From the NCBI GenBank assembly GCA_963682175.1, contig OY821777.1, forward strand, positions 2,869,501 to 2,933,500: a DNA stretch of 64,000 nucleotides, given 5' to 3'. The stretch's first letter is position 1; each line of letters starts with the position of its first letter. Below the pieces are notes generated by a model that saw only the letters and a program-made list of their open reading frames with translations, ran no database searches and had not been told where the DNA came from. The DNA comes from Triglochin maritima. Lineage: Eukaryota; Streptophyta; Magnoliopsida; Alismatales; Juncaginaceae. Below, piece after piece: positions 1 through 13,760 of this stretch. The translations under genes and the position numbers were made by a program.

Positions 1-491
1 AAAATCTTGAATCACATGTCTTTTGATACTTTGATTCTGCTTGGTACTTGAATATACTATATATTGAGAAGATAAACCATGTAAGCCGCCAAGATCTCAA
101 GTCGTCACAATGTATACTGCTACTTTTATCATTTTGTAGCCGATGGTTACAATGGCACTAATAGATATTGTTCAATCAAGATATCAAATATTCAAATTGT
201 CACAATTTGTACTGCTACTTTTTTGTAGGTGATGGTACCTATGCCACTAATAGCTACCGCTTAATTAAATTTACATTTTTTGTTTTCCCACTATCTTATA
301 ATTATTCTAGATAATTGGTGCATGGGCTTATTGGGCTTATTCTTTGCCATAAATGTCCCGCAATTGATTCGAACGTGCTTGTACTACAGCTTGATGGAAT
401 CAAAGGCCCTTTCATGGCTGCAATAGTTTTATTTATTTTGTGCCTTTGGATGTGCTTATACCATATTCTATTCCACAGCTGGTTTGGGTTA

Positions 492-516
492 CCCCCACCC
501 ACCCCACCCACCCACC
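492..516 (-). other. G-quadruplex-prone C-run tract in SOS1 intron
   Basis: Five runs of three or more C separated by single bases lie on the + strand, so the - strand has G-runs with one-base loops. It sits about 75 bp before the first visible exon. Formation of a quadruplex is inferred. Confidence 0.5.
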
Positions 517-590
517 AAAATAATCTGGAATGCATACAAATAAGTATGAATTTATGATGACCATGTTTGATAATAAGTATGCTGTTTCAG

Positions 591-3500
591 GGAGATGGTT
601 GCGTACATCGCCAACACTCTAATTTTCATCTTAAGGTAAACTTTCCACGTATCATCGTCATTAAGTTTGAAATTTTTATTTGAAAAAATATTTTGCGTTC
701 TTTTTGCAAATCAGCACTTGGTTTAGCTGGCAAGCTACCAAGTTACCTTGTCTCTTGATTCTACCATTTGGTGTTTTTCCGTCTGGCCACCTTGAGGTTG
801 CCTCATAAGGAGGGGCAAAAGTTTGGTTCATGTGACATACCATCTTTTTAGATAATGTGTTGTTGCAGTTAAACATGTAAGCATGTTTTGGTTAAGTCCA
901 ATTCATTCATTTTAGCTGAAATATAGTTTGGACAGATTCTGTAAAACATTTTCTCTCTTTTCATTAGCATGATCTCAGGCTCAGCCTGAGCCAGGTCCAT
1001 CATCTTTACTTTGTTTGTCAAATGACAATATGTTGATATCCAATTTTTTTGTTGCATGCATATTTGGTGTTCACACTCTCTTACTATAATCCATATCTAG
1101 ATTTTGGTGATAATCAGTTTGTATGCTTTGTAAATTGCATTGAAGAGAATGTAATTGTATTTACTTGATGCAATTGAGTGATATGATACGACTTTATATA
1201 GAGTTTACAAAGGAAATTAAAGGAAAGATTACAAATCAAGAATAATTGTATATTGACTTTCTTAACTTGGTGAGGCAACTCACGGAGCTGTTGGCTAGAT
1301 GGTGTGTGCTGTCCTTCCATCTATGAAAAACTGGCCGTTAAGTTCAATATGCATTTAGTATATCAAGCAATATGAGCTCTTCCATGTGCTTTCTTGATAC
1401 ACCATGACCATGCTTTCACACAACTGAAGGAATAAAATTTTCTCTTCCCTTCGTAAAGCTGTAATTTAATGCTTAACATGCTTTCAAATGCTCTTATAAT
1501 AACTTGCAGTGGTGTCGTCATTGGTGAAAGTGTGATGCGCAATGAACATCATTTCGAGAATACTGGTATGCTTTAACTCAACCACTACACTTCCACTTTT
1601 GCGTTGCATTTTGTATTGGCATTCTTTTGTGTGCCGAGTTTGAATGACGAGATATACCTATTCATATCAAATAAATTCTACAACATTAAAAATAGCAAAT
1701 CTATTGCTTGTTTGGATTGTGAATATAATTGTTTGATCTTTTTCGTTTTCTAATTTATTCTTACACATTTTGCTAGTGTTGTAATGCAAAAGATTGTTAC
1801 TGCATTAAATTACCTAAAGCACTTATCAAATTGATAACTTTCAGAAATATTTTCCAGGAAGTCCTTGGGGATTCCTTGTTCTCCTCTATGTTTATGTTCA
1901 GTTATCTCGGGTTGTTGTTATTGGAGTTCTATATCCTTTTTTGCGATCTTTCGGCTATGGTCTGGACTTGAAAGAAGGTACAGTTCTTGTGTGGTCTGGA
2001 TTACGGGGAGCTGTGGCCTTGGCCCTGTCACTGTCCGTTAAGGCAAGTCTTTTGTTTTGCTATGATTTTTTTTCATGTCAAATTCTGAAATTGCTTTCAA
2101 TTGGACGTGTTAGTTTAAGAGATTTATTACTTTTTGATGAAGTATATCACCGTTATGTCTTCATATGCAAAACCAGAAGTTGACAACATACGAATATTAC
2201 GGTTAGGAAGGGGAGTTATACATGTTCTTGGTAAATGGCAAGCGGTAAACATGTTTAGCGAGACTTGTTGCACATTAAGCCACGTCTGCAAATGTAGGCA
2301 TCTTTGATTGTACTATTTACCTTTTGCTTAAATATCCAAATGTAGGCCTTTTAATGCCCATCACCTTTTAACCACCACCTTGTTTAAATACACTTGAAAT
2401 TCATCATAGTTTTGGTGTGTTCTATTAGTATTCACAGAATCATAGGTAACATTAGGGTTACACCAGGCATATAGGATTGCCAATCAAAAAGATTCATAGC
2501 TAAAATTAGGGCTGGTATTGTGATCTAATAATATTGTTGGCAGCTCTATCAAATTCACAACGGATTCCAAAGTATTAAAAAAATTCTTTAGTAATGCAAT
2601 AGCTCCGATAAATGTCCGATGAGCGTTGAAGCTCAGAAAAAAATCTTGTATGGTTGAGGTCGAGTTCCGATGATGGGACAAACTTTAAGTATATTTGAAA
2701 TGAGTTGATTATATTGTAATGGAATTAGATATGACATCCAATTAGGTAATCCAATTATCTTGAAAGGGTGTAATTGGATTATCTCCATAATTTGATTATG
2801 AAGTAATTTCAATATTCAGTTTTCTCAACGGAACGCTGAAATGTTTTCAAAGTTGTAATTAAATTACATTACGGTCTTGATTACAACCAACTAGGCATGA
2901 CCTCAATATAATACAAATAAGCCTTTCACTCTTGAACACATAATCAAGAATGTGATTATGTTGAAATCACAATGAAAGGCATCTAAATATAATACGCTTA
3001 ACATTAATGATGGAGAGCTAATGTTATGGTTACTATAATCAACAGAAACAAAATGCATTCACTGACATTTAGTAAATTGATTGGGCCTACTTCATCTAGT
3101 TGTTTCAGCTGTTAGTTTGTCCTTTTTTCCTTTAATGTTTAATTCACTGAATATATGATATTTTCTTATTTCTTCATCAAAATTTATGATCTGGGCAATT
3201 ATGATTTACTTGGAAACGTTTATTGGCTAGTGCTAGTTTCAATTTTCTGATTTTCATTTATGGTATTCATCATTACAGCGTGCTAGTGATAGCTTTGACT
3301 CTTCTAATCTCAAAAAAGAAGTCGGGACTTTGGTGAGCATAATTTTTTTTTGCGTTTATTCATTTTATGTATTTCCTTCTCTCTCTTTTTTCCATCAATT
3401 TGCTACTAACATTTGTTATACATACAGTTTGTGTTTTTCACTGGAGGAATTGTGTTTTTGACACTTATCATTAATGGCTCAACTACACAATATGTATTAC

Positions 3501-6500
3501 ACTTCTTGGAAATGGACAGACTCTCTGCAGCAAAGGTGAGTTAATATAAACCCTTATTAGCTGTAATATTCCTTTATGTTGCCGTGTACATTTGTTGGTG
3601 GACCTACATTTATGATATTTTTTTATTTTCGTCCTATTTGTATTTAGACATGCCTTTTGAACTTGCTGGATCTTCACATTTCTTTTGGTATTTGTACCAG
3701 ATTCGCATACTGAACTATACAAGAAATGAGATGCTGAATAAAGCGAAGGAAGCTTTTAAGGACCTTGCTGATGATGAAGAACTAGGGCCTGCTGCTGATT
3801 GGGTCACAGTAAAGAAATACATCTCATGCTTTAATGATTTAGAAGAGATGGACCATCCTCATCTTATCACCGAAAGTCAATACCATATGCATAATATGAA
3901 TTTGAGAGATACACGTGTTCGTCTTTTAAATGGTGAGTACCTGAGTACGATCCATAACGGAATATGTAATTCAAAGACCTGTGTCATCGGTACCAATTGC
4001 TCCTTTACGCCCATTCTTTGTTGGTTCTCACAACTTATTATGTATGCATTTTTTCTTTTCTTTTGCAATCTTTAATTCATGTCTTCCAATGGTAAATGGA
4101 TTTCTTAAAACAAAAATCTTTTACTGGTGTTATTTGTCCAATATTGTGTTTCTATATTCTCAAACTATTTTAGAGTATACATTTGCCATGCATTTCATAT
4201 GGTTTCAACGAGCAAGGAACTTCATTCTCATAGAAAACCCATGATGCTTAGTGACAAAGATGGTCAAATAGCAGTCAGAAAAAAATCTTCTAGATAATAT
4301 TTTCCTGCAAAGGTATCTTAAAAGTTTACTGCCATCCGAATTTGACTTACTTTATTTTAGCCTTTTCGTCTCATTTTGCATAGATATTTTGGAAAATTCC
4401 CATTAGGTGATTAACAACAAAAGAAAGCAAAACAAAAAAGAAGACAAAGAACTCCTAAAACTTTGAGGCATTCACAGAGAAGGATGACAGAGACAATTTT
4501 TGGTAATTCAAGTGACAGAATCAATCGAAGTAACATTTGATATAGAGCTAAGTGCTTATTTCAGTCTGTTCATGCTTTACCTGAGAATGAAGCTGCATGA
4601 AACATATCCGGATGTTGGACTGTCTAATTTGTTTGAGATTTATGTACCTATTTGGCTTATTACTTGTTCAATACCAATAGACCATGCCTTGCTGAGCTGA
4701 GCTTTCCTTTGTAACTTTTCTTTCTTCTTGATCTTATTGTCAATATATTAACTCTGTTCAGTTTGATGAACATAGGACCACTAAGTATAGGATCTTGATT
4801 TGTTTTTTATAGTAAATTCCTTCTCCTTTTTGGGGTTGTCGGTGTGTGATCCTATTCGCTATACTGTAATGTTGTAGGTGTTCAGGCTGCATACTGGGAA
4901 ATGCTTGACGAGGGAAGGATAACTCAAACAACTGGCATTCTTTTAATGCAGTCAGTTGATGAGGCAATGGACACCGTATCAGACTCGCCCCTGTGTGACT
5001 GGAAGGGTTTAAATGGTTATGTTCGTTTTCCCAGTTACTATAGGTTTCTTCAGATGAGCCGACTTCCTCAACGACTAGTTACTTACTTTACGGTGGAAAG
5101 ACTGGAATCGGCCTGCTACATATGCGCTGCATTTCTTCGTGCTCACAGAATAGCTAGGATGCAATTAAATGAATTTATAGGTACTTTTTAAAATCATTTC
5201 CAAATCTTGTAGCTTTGCATAATTTTGTTTATAAGTGTTGAAGTATAATATTTCTAATTTTTTTACCTGTTTACACCTACTGAATTTTCATATTGGTTTT
5301 AAAGTCTAAATATTTAATTCAATATTTGAGTGTCTAGTATGTTTCAAGTTTATATACCTATGAGACTTTAGAACCGATATGTGAAAGGTAGAATTTGGTT
5401 ACCACTTAAAGGGTGTGTTTTCTACAGTTGGATGCATTTGAATTTGGTTTCCATCTATTTATGCTCATATCACCATTCTCCAGGTGAGAGCAGAATTGCT
5501 TCTACTGTCATTGATGAAAGCATTAATGAAGGAGAGGAAGCTAGGAAGTTCTTAGAAGATGTCCGTGGTTCATTTCCTCAGGTGTCTTTGGCATTCAATA
5601 AAAAATTTCTTGGGTTTCGGGGCTCACTGTTCCTACGAAATCGATTTGCAAGATGGTTTGGCGGTAACTTTATTGAGGGGTGAAATTTTCAGGTCTTACA
5701 TGCTGTGAAGACAAAGCAGGTTACATATTCTGTGTTAAAACATCTGAGCGAATATGTGCGAAATCTGGAGAAGGTTGGGTTGCTGGAAGAGAAGGAAATG
5801 CTGCACCTCGACGATGATATACAGGTAAAAAAGGGATTTCCATGACTGTACCAGTATCCATCATATATTCATATGTTAAGATTTCATGCTATTCAAGCTT
5901 CGGATGTTACATTGCAGACAGACTTGAAAAAACTGCTGAGAGATCCCCCTGTGGTAAAGATGCCAAATGTAAAGGATACTTTACATGCTCACCCTTTGAT
6001 TGGAGTACTTCCAGATAATGTACGTGCACCTATTGAATTTTCTACAAAGGAAGTGGTGAAAATGCGTGGTATGACTTTGTACAATGAAGGCTCAAAACCA
6101 AATGGAATATGGCTTATTTCCAATGGAGTGGTCAAGGTACCTAAGTATGTCACTGGCAAGCATGCAATTGATGGATATTTTTTTATTTTGTTTTTGAGAA
6201 GAATTACAATTACTTTGTTTCTGCAGTGGACGAGTAAGAGGCAGACGAAAAGGAAACTGATGCACCCTTTATTTACACATGGAAGTACTTTGGGTCTATA
6301 TGAGGTCCTGACTGGGAAGCCCTACATATGTGACATGATAACGGAATCTGTTGTGCACTGTTTCTTCATTGAAATCGAAAAGATAACCCCACTTAAAGCA
6401 CATCCAGATATAGAAGAGTTCCTGTGGCAGGTAATAGAATGTGTTATTTTATGAATTTATTCAAGTCAAAAGAGCAAGGTGTGAATCTTGCTTCTCACCT

Positions 6501-9500
6501 ATGATATTTTGATGCAAACAGATGTCACCCTAATATGTAGGCATGATATAAACAAAAAACCCTTCCGATTCTGATGAAAACCTAGTACATTTAATATGTT
6601 TCTCTTATCACCAATGGTGAAACTTCAAAAAAAAAATCCCCTGATGTTTGTAGTTTTACAATTGAAAATTTTAAAGTTGCATTCAAGAGGTTCATAATCT
6701 TAAGTGATGTGTTGAGATTTGGAACAATGGAAGTACTATCCCATTTTTTCTGTGAAAGTTATAACCACACTATCTCTCTCATCTGAAGATAAACTATTTT
6801 TTTGTGAGAATAATGCTCTATATTGATAAATTTTCTAGCAAATCATGCATTTCTTTTCATAGAATGTGTCAGGCTGTCAGCTGTGTTTTTCTCTTGGTGC
6901 AGCTGCTCTGCAGCCAATACTGAAACTTCGTTAGCACTTGAAAACTAAACCACCTACAATGTCCATCTCTGCTGGCCATTCTTTGAAGTTTCACTGTTCA
7001 TACTGATTTATCCATTTCTTCAAAAAGACATCTACTTTATTTAATTTTCTAAATTAGCCCCACTGATTAAAAAAAAACTAAATTAGCCCCTGCTGTGAAA
7101 TTTCAGTCTTCTTTAGATTCAAATGGTATCCTCATCACTGTGCTACTCGTATTTATGGTCAACAAGGGGGTGGCTGGCGTATTTGAAACTTTAGTGTTGA
7201 TGAATGGATTCGTTCTCACACCTACTTTTGGAAGAAGAAAAAAACTTTTTTTGAAAAATGCCATAACACTTCTCTACAACCAGAGAGTCTAGTTAAAGCC
7301 AGTCAATCAAAAAACTGCATAACATTAGGATAGTGGAGCAAAATTAGTTAAATCAGTCTTCTTTCAATTGTCAAACTCAAATTTTATATTATTTCCGTGC
7401 AGGAAAGTGCTATAGTTATTGCCAAACTCTTTCTCCCTCCAGTATTCAAAGAACTGAAACTGCAAGAGCTGCGAAGCCTTATTGCTGAAAGATCAAGGAT
7501 GAAATTATATAAAAATGGTGAAATTTTAGAAATAGGGCAGGATACCGTATGCATGTTGATGGAAGGGTATTTGAAGTCCAATGATTCACAGCAAAGCTTG
7601 GTCAGTGCACCTGCAGCATTGTTCCCTTCATATGTTGATCTAAGCTTTCTTAGTTCACAATCTTCAGGTAAAGCTCAAACAATATCTTTCCATGTATTTA
7701 CTACTGTTAGTCTGTTATCTGATTTAGTTTCAATTAATTGTTAAGTTGATAGTACCAGCACAAATTTTACTCATCTAGATTTCTATAACCACCTTGTGTC
7801 CTTGTTTGCATATGAAAAAACCCGCATTTTTTAGATAGAATGCAATTCAAATGCGGCCATGTATGCAAATGATTATCATTTGTGTTTTCTCGTGGAACTC
7901 CAGTTGGTTTTAACATGTTAGTAATTATGTTGAGTTGTATCAACTTTTGTTGCTTTTAGGTTTCTGATTGACCCATGAGGCCATGATCCATAAAAATTCG
8001 ACAGTTGCATTCTGTTCACAATGAATAAGAAGTGCGAACAATTTAACAAGTTTTAATTTTGTCCATCATAATCTAAAGGCCAATAAAATCTTTGGACTCC
8101 ACTAGTATTGACAACAACTTTGCTAAATAGCCCCAAAATCCAACATCGGGTGAAAGAAAAAAAACTATTTCATAAAAAGTTTCATCTAATCTTTCTATTA
8201 AATATTTTGTTTATTTTTAACTAAAATGTAACATGTCTAGTTAACACCGTCTACAAATATGAAATATATTTACATGAAAAATATAAATCTATCGTTTGTG
8301 ATGGAACGACAATGTTCTTTTGGCTAAAAGCTGTGAAATTGAAATAATGTCTCAACTGGTCAAGTTAATTATATATTAGAAACTTAAACACACTTAATGT
8401 TATTAAATAGTATAAAATATTGTGAACTTTGTTTAGTTACTCTAGTAGTGAGATCCAAGTTCTTATGAGTCACATTAAGATCATTGCTTTTCAATATGAG
8501 ACTATTTTCCATACCCTGTTTTGTAGTTCTGCTTGGACCATGCATATGGCAATCGACCAAACACGGTGTCAATTCCCCCTCAGCCTTTTTTTCTATTAGA
8601 CTGCGTTAATCACTACTCACTAATGCTCCTCTGTTACAAAGGGAGTAGCTTAATTTATCTTATTTCCTTGGTTATGACTTGTAGTGATTCAATAAAGTCA
8701 GATCTCACACAAGAGCACAAGGAGCTTACACCCCAAAAGTTGACTTGTAAGGGAGAGATTGTGAGCCTTTATAACCCACAACACATTAGTTTTGTCTGAT
8801 GTGGGACTATTCGAGGGTGCTGGTCCCAAGTTCCCTTGGTTGTGAATGTTACAATTAGAATTTTCTTCTCCTATTTTGTGTGTTTCTCGTAATTTATTTT
8901 TCCACTATAAATGCATACAAATGTGTATAAGTACATATGGCGCAAGGGTGTACAGCATTTTGTGGTTCATTATGTTTTAACCGGATTCTTTTGTTCACTA
9001 TTGCTCTTCTTTTATGTTATCCAAGGTTCAGTTCACTGACCTTTCTCACAAAAATACCCGAAAAAGTAGATTAATTTACAATTTGTAGTAAAAATAGAAA
9101 GCTAGTATTCCTGTGTTGGAAGTTTGAGTTGCAACTTTACTAAACAAAAAGAAATTGAATTTTTTTATGGGGCTTGCTACTTGCAAGAACGATTGCTTCA
9201 CAATAATATATTTCTATTTCCTCTATTTCCAAAATTTTCCTTCCTTTTAGCCACACTTTGTTTACATACTATTGTTGTACTGCAGCTATCACGGCAGGTA
9301 GCTTTTACCACCGAGGGACATCTTATTTAGTTGGGGGAACAACCAGGGTAATCTTTGTCGAGACTGGCACTTCGGCGGGAAAGTCTCTACAAAGAAAGGC
9401 TTCTTTTACTGGTTCATTCATAGAAGCCCAAAAAACTCTAGCTGCTGAACACAGTCACAGTGGTTTAATGAGTTTTCCTGAGAATCTACAAATGACTAGA

Positions 9501-9880
9501 TCCCATCACCAAAATTTTGATGAACCAGATCACCATGTGAACACTATGTCCTCTAAAGCACTAGAACTCAACATTTATGGAAGCACAGTATCCTCGGTAT
9601 GTCACAGCACTGATGACAAATTTGCCATTTGTTTTTAAAAACTTTTTTCTGTGATTTACGTGATTTGGTTTCCTAATCTATATAGATAATTTTTTTGTAG
9701 GATCAGGGGAGACACTCACAAGGACGTAGCTCATCCTACCGCAGAATTCCGTCAAGAACTTCAGCAAGAAGTTCACCTCGTCTGCTTGACCCCGTGCAGT
9801 CCGAAGGGGAGGATGCAGGCACAAGTGGTGCATCACAAGACGGGCAAGAAACCATTGTAAATATCAGTTCCAATGAGTAG
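591..9880 (+). CDS. SOS1: SOS1-type plasma-membrane Na+/H+ antiporter, 3' part (14 exons)
   Basis: Extrudes Na+ from the cell in exchange for H+ and confers salt tolerance (family knowledge). The 5' exons lie outside the window. Exons by my reading: 591-635, 1510-1565, 1858-2042, 3279-3332, 3428-3535, 3701-3932, 4878-5180, 5484-5581, 5693-5824, 5918-6136, 6227-6430, 7403-7667, 9286-9596, 9701-9880. All phases join and give 796 residues plus stop. The last membrane segments are seen (MVAYIANTLIF, VWSGLRGAVALALSLSVK, FFTGGIVFLTLIINGST), then the long cytosolic tail (GVQAAYWEMLDEGRI, VERLESACYI). A cyclic-nucleotide-binding-like region lies near residues 440-530 (GSTLGLYEVLTGKPYICD). The tail ends in a Ser/Arg-rich stretch and ETIVNISSNE; the DSPS-type auto-inhibitory phosphosite of Arabidopsis SOS1 is not visible. 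Intron 3 uses a GC donor at 2043. NHX8, a close relative, is the main alternative, but the tail is too long for it. Confidence 0.93.
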
Positions 9881-11230
9881 CAGTATTACTTTGTCTACTT
9901 TATTGTCCATGTTTCTTTTTGAAATTTGAGGCATTTTTTGCACGAGTAAAAATAAAATCGCCAAACAGTCTCCACCAGAAAGAGATTGTGCTCAGTAAAT
10001 TGGCTTGCAAAGAGATGGATGGGACTCACATGTGCAATGTTTTTGTAATATATATTGTTCAAGAACATCATTCAGCAATGTGCTTTTGCAGATGAACATA
10101 TAAAGGTAGAATGTGATGGTAAAATGGAACAAGAAGATTGCCTAGGTGTTGATGGTTATGATTAACAAGAATTGAGCTGTCATTTCCAGAAATTCCTAAA
10201 CTACACAACTATCATGCTTTTGTGTTGGAAAAGCCGTTCTCTTTTCTGCAGGTTTTTGTACTGACCAAAGGAAGCAATCCACTTTAATGGTGTGCTTATG
10301 GTTTGATGTGCAAGCCTGGATGGTGGGAACAGAACAAAAATCTGTGATACTGCATCCTTGATTCACACATGCTCATAAAGATTTTTCTTACATGAGTAGG
10401 TGGGTCATTGTTTTCATGAAAGATGTTATATTCAGTTAAATGTTTCTTGTTTGATTAGCATTTGAGTAGTTTATGTTTATGGAGAAGGTTCTTGCTTCCA
10501 ACTACATGATTGAAGTGGATTTCAGCGTGTTTTTGTAAATACCAAATGGTAGGCTGTTCAAAATTCTCAAAACATGTGAAAAATGATAAATTACAATATA
10601 AATTGTGATGACTTTTGTATTCAATTTTTTCACAGAGGCATGTGTTGTTTGGGAATTTTGTAATCCACAGAATTAGAATATTTACTCTTGTAAATAAAGC
10701 AACTTTATCTTCTGCAGAAGCTGACAAAACAAACAGCCCAAAAAAGTCAAGGAGACAGCAGCAAAATACCAATCAAACCACTCTACCCACTTACATGGAG
10801 CCATTAACATCATAGCCCTTGTCCAAGCTAAGACATGCCTATTGGGTCCCATTTCACAACCACAATCATTTTCAACCTTTCACAGTTAACACATCTATAG
10901 AGTAGACATTTTGAATGACTCCATGCAAGTCATTTTGTAGTGGAAGGGTCAAGACACCCCTCCAAAAAAGAACCAACACTTATCATGACACACACATGCC
11001 TTCATGCAACATGCCTCTCCCATTTCAAACATCTTACCCATCTAAGGAACCATTTCAAAGCACATCTAGCTTCCACATTGGTCACACTTTTGCCAACCTC
11101 TCATGGACATTAATGTTTCAAGGAGAAAAAATGGCTTATTATATTGGAATTTACAAAATTACACTTAGTTCATTACATTGCAAAGTTGGGATTAGTCTCC
11201 TAAGCTAACAAAAGTATTTAGACTACAATT
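9881..11230. other. SOS1 3' flank and spacer
   Basis: This is AT-rich DNA after the SOS1 stop codon. It should include the SOS1 3' UTR and the 3' flank of the XRI1-like gene, since the two genes converge. I see no further coding exon. Confidence 0.5.
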
Positions 11231-12467
11231 TTAGCCTCTTGTTCTAATAATGGTAACACTTCCTCTTCCTTGTGTGTGAATTCTAGTGAGGCCCACTACG
11301 GCTTTGCCGGAGAGACCTGGCCCATTGACGTCCATGACACACGGTAAGCACGCGAACTCTCCGACAGGATGTCTTACTGGCCTTCTGGGCCGTCGAAGAA
11401 TTCTCTTGTTGATGTCATCCAATGTAGTGTCGCCCTCGACACCACCTGGCTTGACCACACTGAATGGATACAAAACATCCTTTTCTGTCTCTCTTTTTCT
11501 CTTCTTTTCTCTTCTCTTCTCGTTCTCTAGAACAAAAGAAACACCACTAAACATTAGTAATTACACTATTAACTCTTTGTAAAGAAAAATGAAGATTATT
11601 GGTTAATAATGGTCATTAACCAATAATTAAACTAACCTTTTATGATGCTTGTGAAGGTGAAACTTTTGGGAGGCAAAGAAGAGGTGCCCATCACATCATG
11701 ATTTAACGTTGTTGTCATGGAGCTCTTGTCTGAGTTGGGAGAGGAAATTGGAAGGGTTTGGGTTATAGAATCTTCTTGATCTTTTTGTGTGATGGTTTCC
11801 TTGGATGTTGTAGTTTTTGGGTACGTCAAAAACTCTACACCTTAATCACCAAATTAAGAAAACAAATAAAAATTTATATACTACATACAAAATTAAAACA
11901 TGGAAAATTAAAGAAAGATGGCCATTATTATATATCTACCTTGATTGATATCCTCGTAGCTATTGAAGAAGTTCAAGTCTGAAATAGTGTCACCATGGCA
12001 ATTCCAATTCCAAAACCCCTGAAGTATACAAGAAAAACATAAGTCAATCAAACTTCCAAACTAAAACTAAAAAGATCAATTGAATTGCCAAAGCATATCA
12101 GCTATATACAGCAAATAAATATAAGTTCATGCCAAATTACCTGAAGAATGTCCTCCACCTCCTCCACCACCCGCCGCCGCTTGCAGTGGTCGTCGAACTC
12201 CACCACCGCATCTTCGAGGTAGCCGGTCAACCGCTCCTGAGACTGCATTACTACACAAACAAAACCACAAAATTTTCAAATTCCAAAAAATGTTACATAT
12301 ATACATAATGAAGCAATTGAAATTGAATTGGCCTACAATTATAGTTAGTTACCTAGAGAGAAGTGGTCATTAAGCAAACCCACGTCACCAAATTGTGCTC
12401 CAAAGCTGCCCAAATTCCAATCCACACACTGTAGTTGTGAGTAGTAGTGATCATCTTGGCTACCCAT
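11231..12467 (-). CDS. XRI1-like protein
   Basis: Five exons on the - strand: 12467-12353, 12250-12141, 12018-11940, 11834-11637 and 11484-11231. All phases join to give 251 residues. The start MGSQDDHYYSQLQCVDWN comes from the only ATG that opens the frame. Recognisable blocks are SQERLTGYLEDAVVEF followed by a basic CKRRR patch, FWNWNCHGDTIS, and a C-terminal block with YPFSVVKPGGVEGDTTLDDI and LSGKAVVGLTRIHTQGRG. I match this layout from memory to XRI1 (X-ray induced transcript 1), a small plant nuclear protein linked to DNA-damage response and meiosis in Arabidopsis. No catalytic domain is visible. The gene structure is well supported; the family name is less certain. Confidence 0.65.
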
Positions 12468-13217
12468 TGTGATGGTGGTGGTGGTGTTCTCTCTCTAGAA
12501 TGAAGTGCAACTTGAGTTGTGAAGATATAAATAAGGAGGAGAGAGAGGGAGAGAGAATCCAACAAAAGGTTTTTGCAATGTTACATGATTAGGAGCACAA
12601 TGGTCAAGGAAAACAAACTAAAGAAGAAACATATGTCGTGGAAAGAAAAAGGTGGTGAAATAATATTTGTATATATATATACATACTATGCGCTTCAACT
12701 CTTTCTCGTGATTCGATATGAGAAGGTGGAGTAGGACTGCAGTAAGAGTATATAGTTTAGATTTTGTGGATTTTTTTGCATGTAATATCCTCTTCTTTGG
12801 TTTTATTTGTTTAAAAGTGTTTCAAATGAATTATTGATAATCATCATGGATACATCGAAAGTCTGATTACATCATTTTTTAAGATGATAACTGCATATTT
12901 GTGTGTGGTTTTAGTATACAAACACAATATCACAAAATGCAAATATTAGCACAACATTGCAAATATAAATCTTTTGAAATATAATCATCAATCCATCATC
13001 AAATAAAACTGTGTATGTATAATTCTTTAAACTTTTGTTGGAATATTTACGCTTCTTTTTTTAAAGATTGGCCAAAATTTCAGAATAATTTGATTTTGCT
13101 TGTTCTCCCGACTCCTATTGTGGCACTATCCTCCTTGACGAACAACATCATAGAGTCTTGACTTCAAATAGCTCAAAATTAGAGACGAAAATAAGCAAAC
13201 ATTCGATTTCCTATATT
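12468..13217. other. Promoter side of XRI1-like gene, AT-rich
   Basis: This is the upstream flank of the minus-strand gene. A CT/GA-rich tract (12,480-12,560) probably belongs to its 5' UTR or promoter. A short TA repeat lies near 12,670. No coding sequence was recognised. Confidence 0.4.
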
Positions 13218-13224
13218 AAATAAT

Positions 13225-13753
13225 AGGATTAATTATAGTTTGCTCTTATGAACTATGTCTTGAAATCACTTTGCATTCATGAACTTTAAAATGTGAGATT
13301 TACCCTCCTGAACTTCTTTTTGTAACACTGACTTCCTAAACTTTAAAAATTTATTATTTAAACACACATTAGTATTTTTTTGCATTTTTTGCGTTGTATG
13401 TCTAATATACTCCTAAACCTAGTTTTACGTGAAAATTCAGATCGAATCAGATGTCAAATATGATTGGAATTTGGGTTGGATTCAGTACCAATCTGACCTA
13501 AATTCTAACAATATCTGACATCCGATTTGATTCGAATTTTCAATTAAAATTAGGTTTAAAAGTGTGTTAGGAATACAATACAAAAAATTGCAAAAAAACT
13601 ACGAATTTGTGTTTAAATAATTGATTTTTAAAGTTCAGGAAAACAAAATGTTACAAAACGAAAGTTCAGAAATGAGTAACTGTCATCTTTTACAGTTTAG
13701 AGATGTAAAATGATATCAATACATAATTCAGAGAGCAAATTGTAATTAATCCT
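13225..13753. mobile_element. Foldback/MITE-like element, 529 bp
   Basis: Nearly the whole element is one imperfect inverted repeat. The left end AGGATTAATTATAGTTTGCT pairs with the right end ending AATTAATCCT, and the match continues inward to a centre near 13,490. It is flanked by a 7-bp direct repeat, AAATAAT, at 13,218-13,224 and 13,754-13,760. It has no coding capacity. The superfamily cannot be assigned from the ends alone. Confidence 0.75.
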
Positions 13754-13760
13754 AAATAAT

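Noticed and set aside
8676..8840. Possible LTR or TRIM fragment in a SOS1 intron (phrases such as GATGTGGGACTATT)
   Set aside because: The wording recalls plant LTR ends, but I could not find matching second ends or a target duplication.
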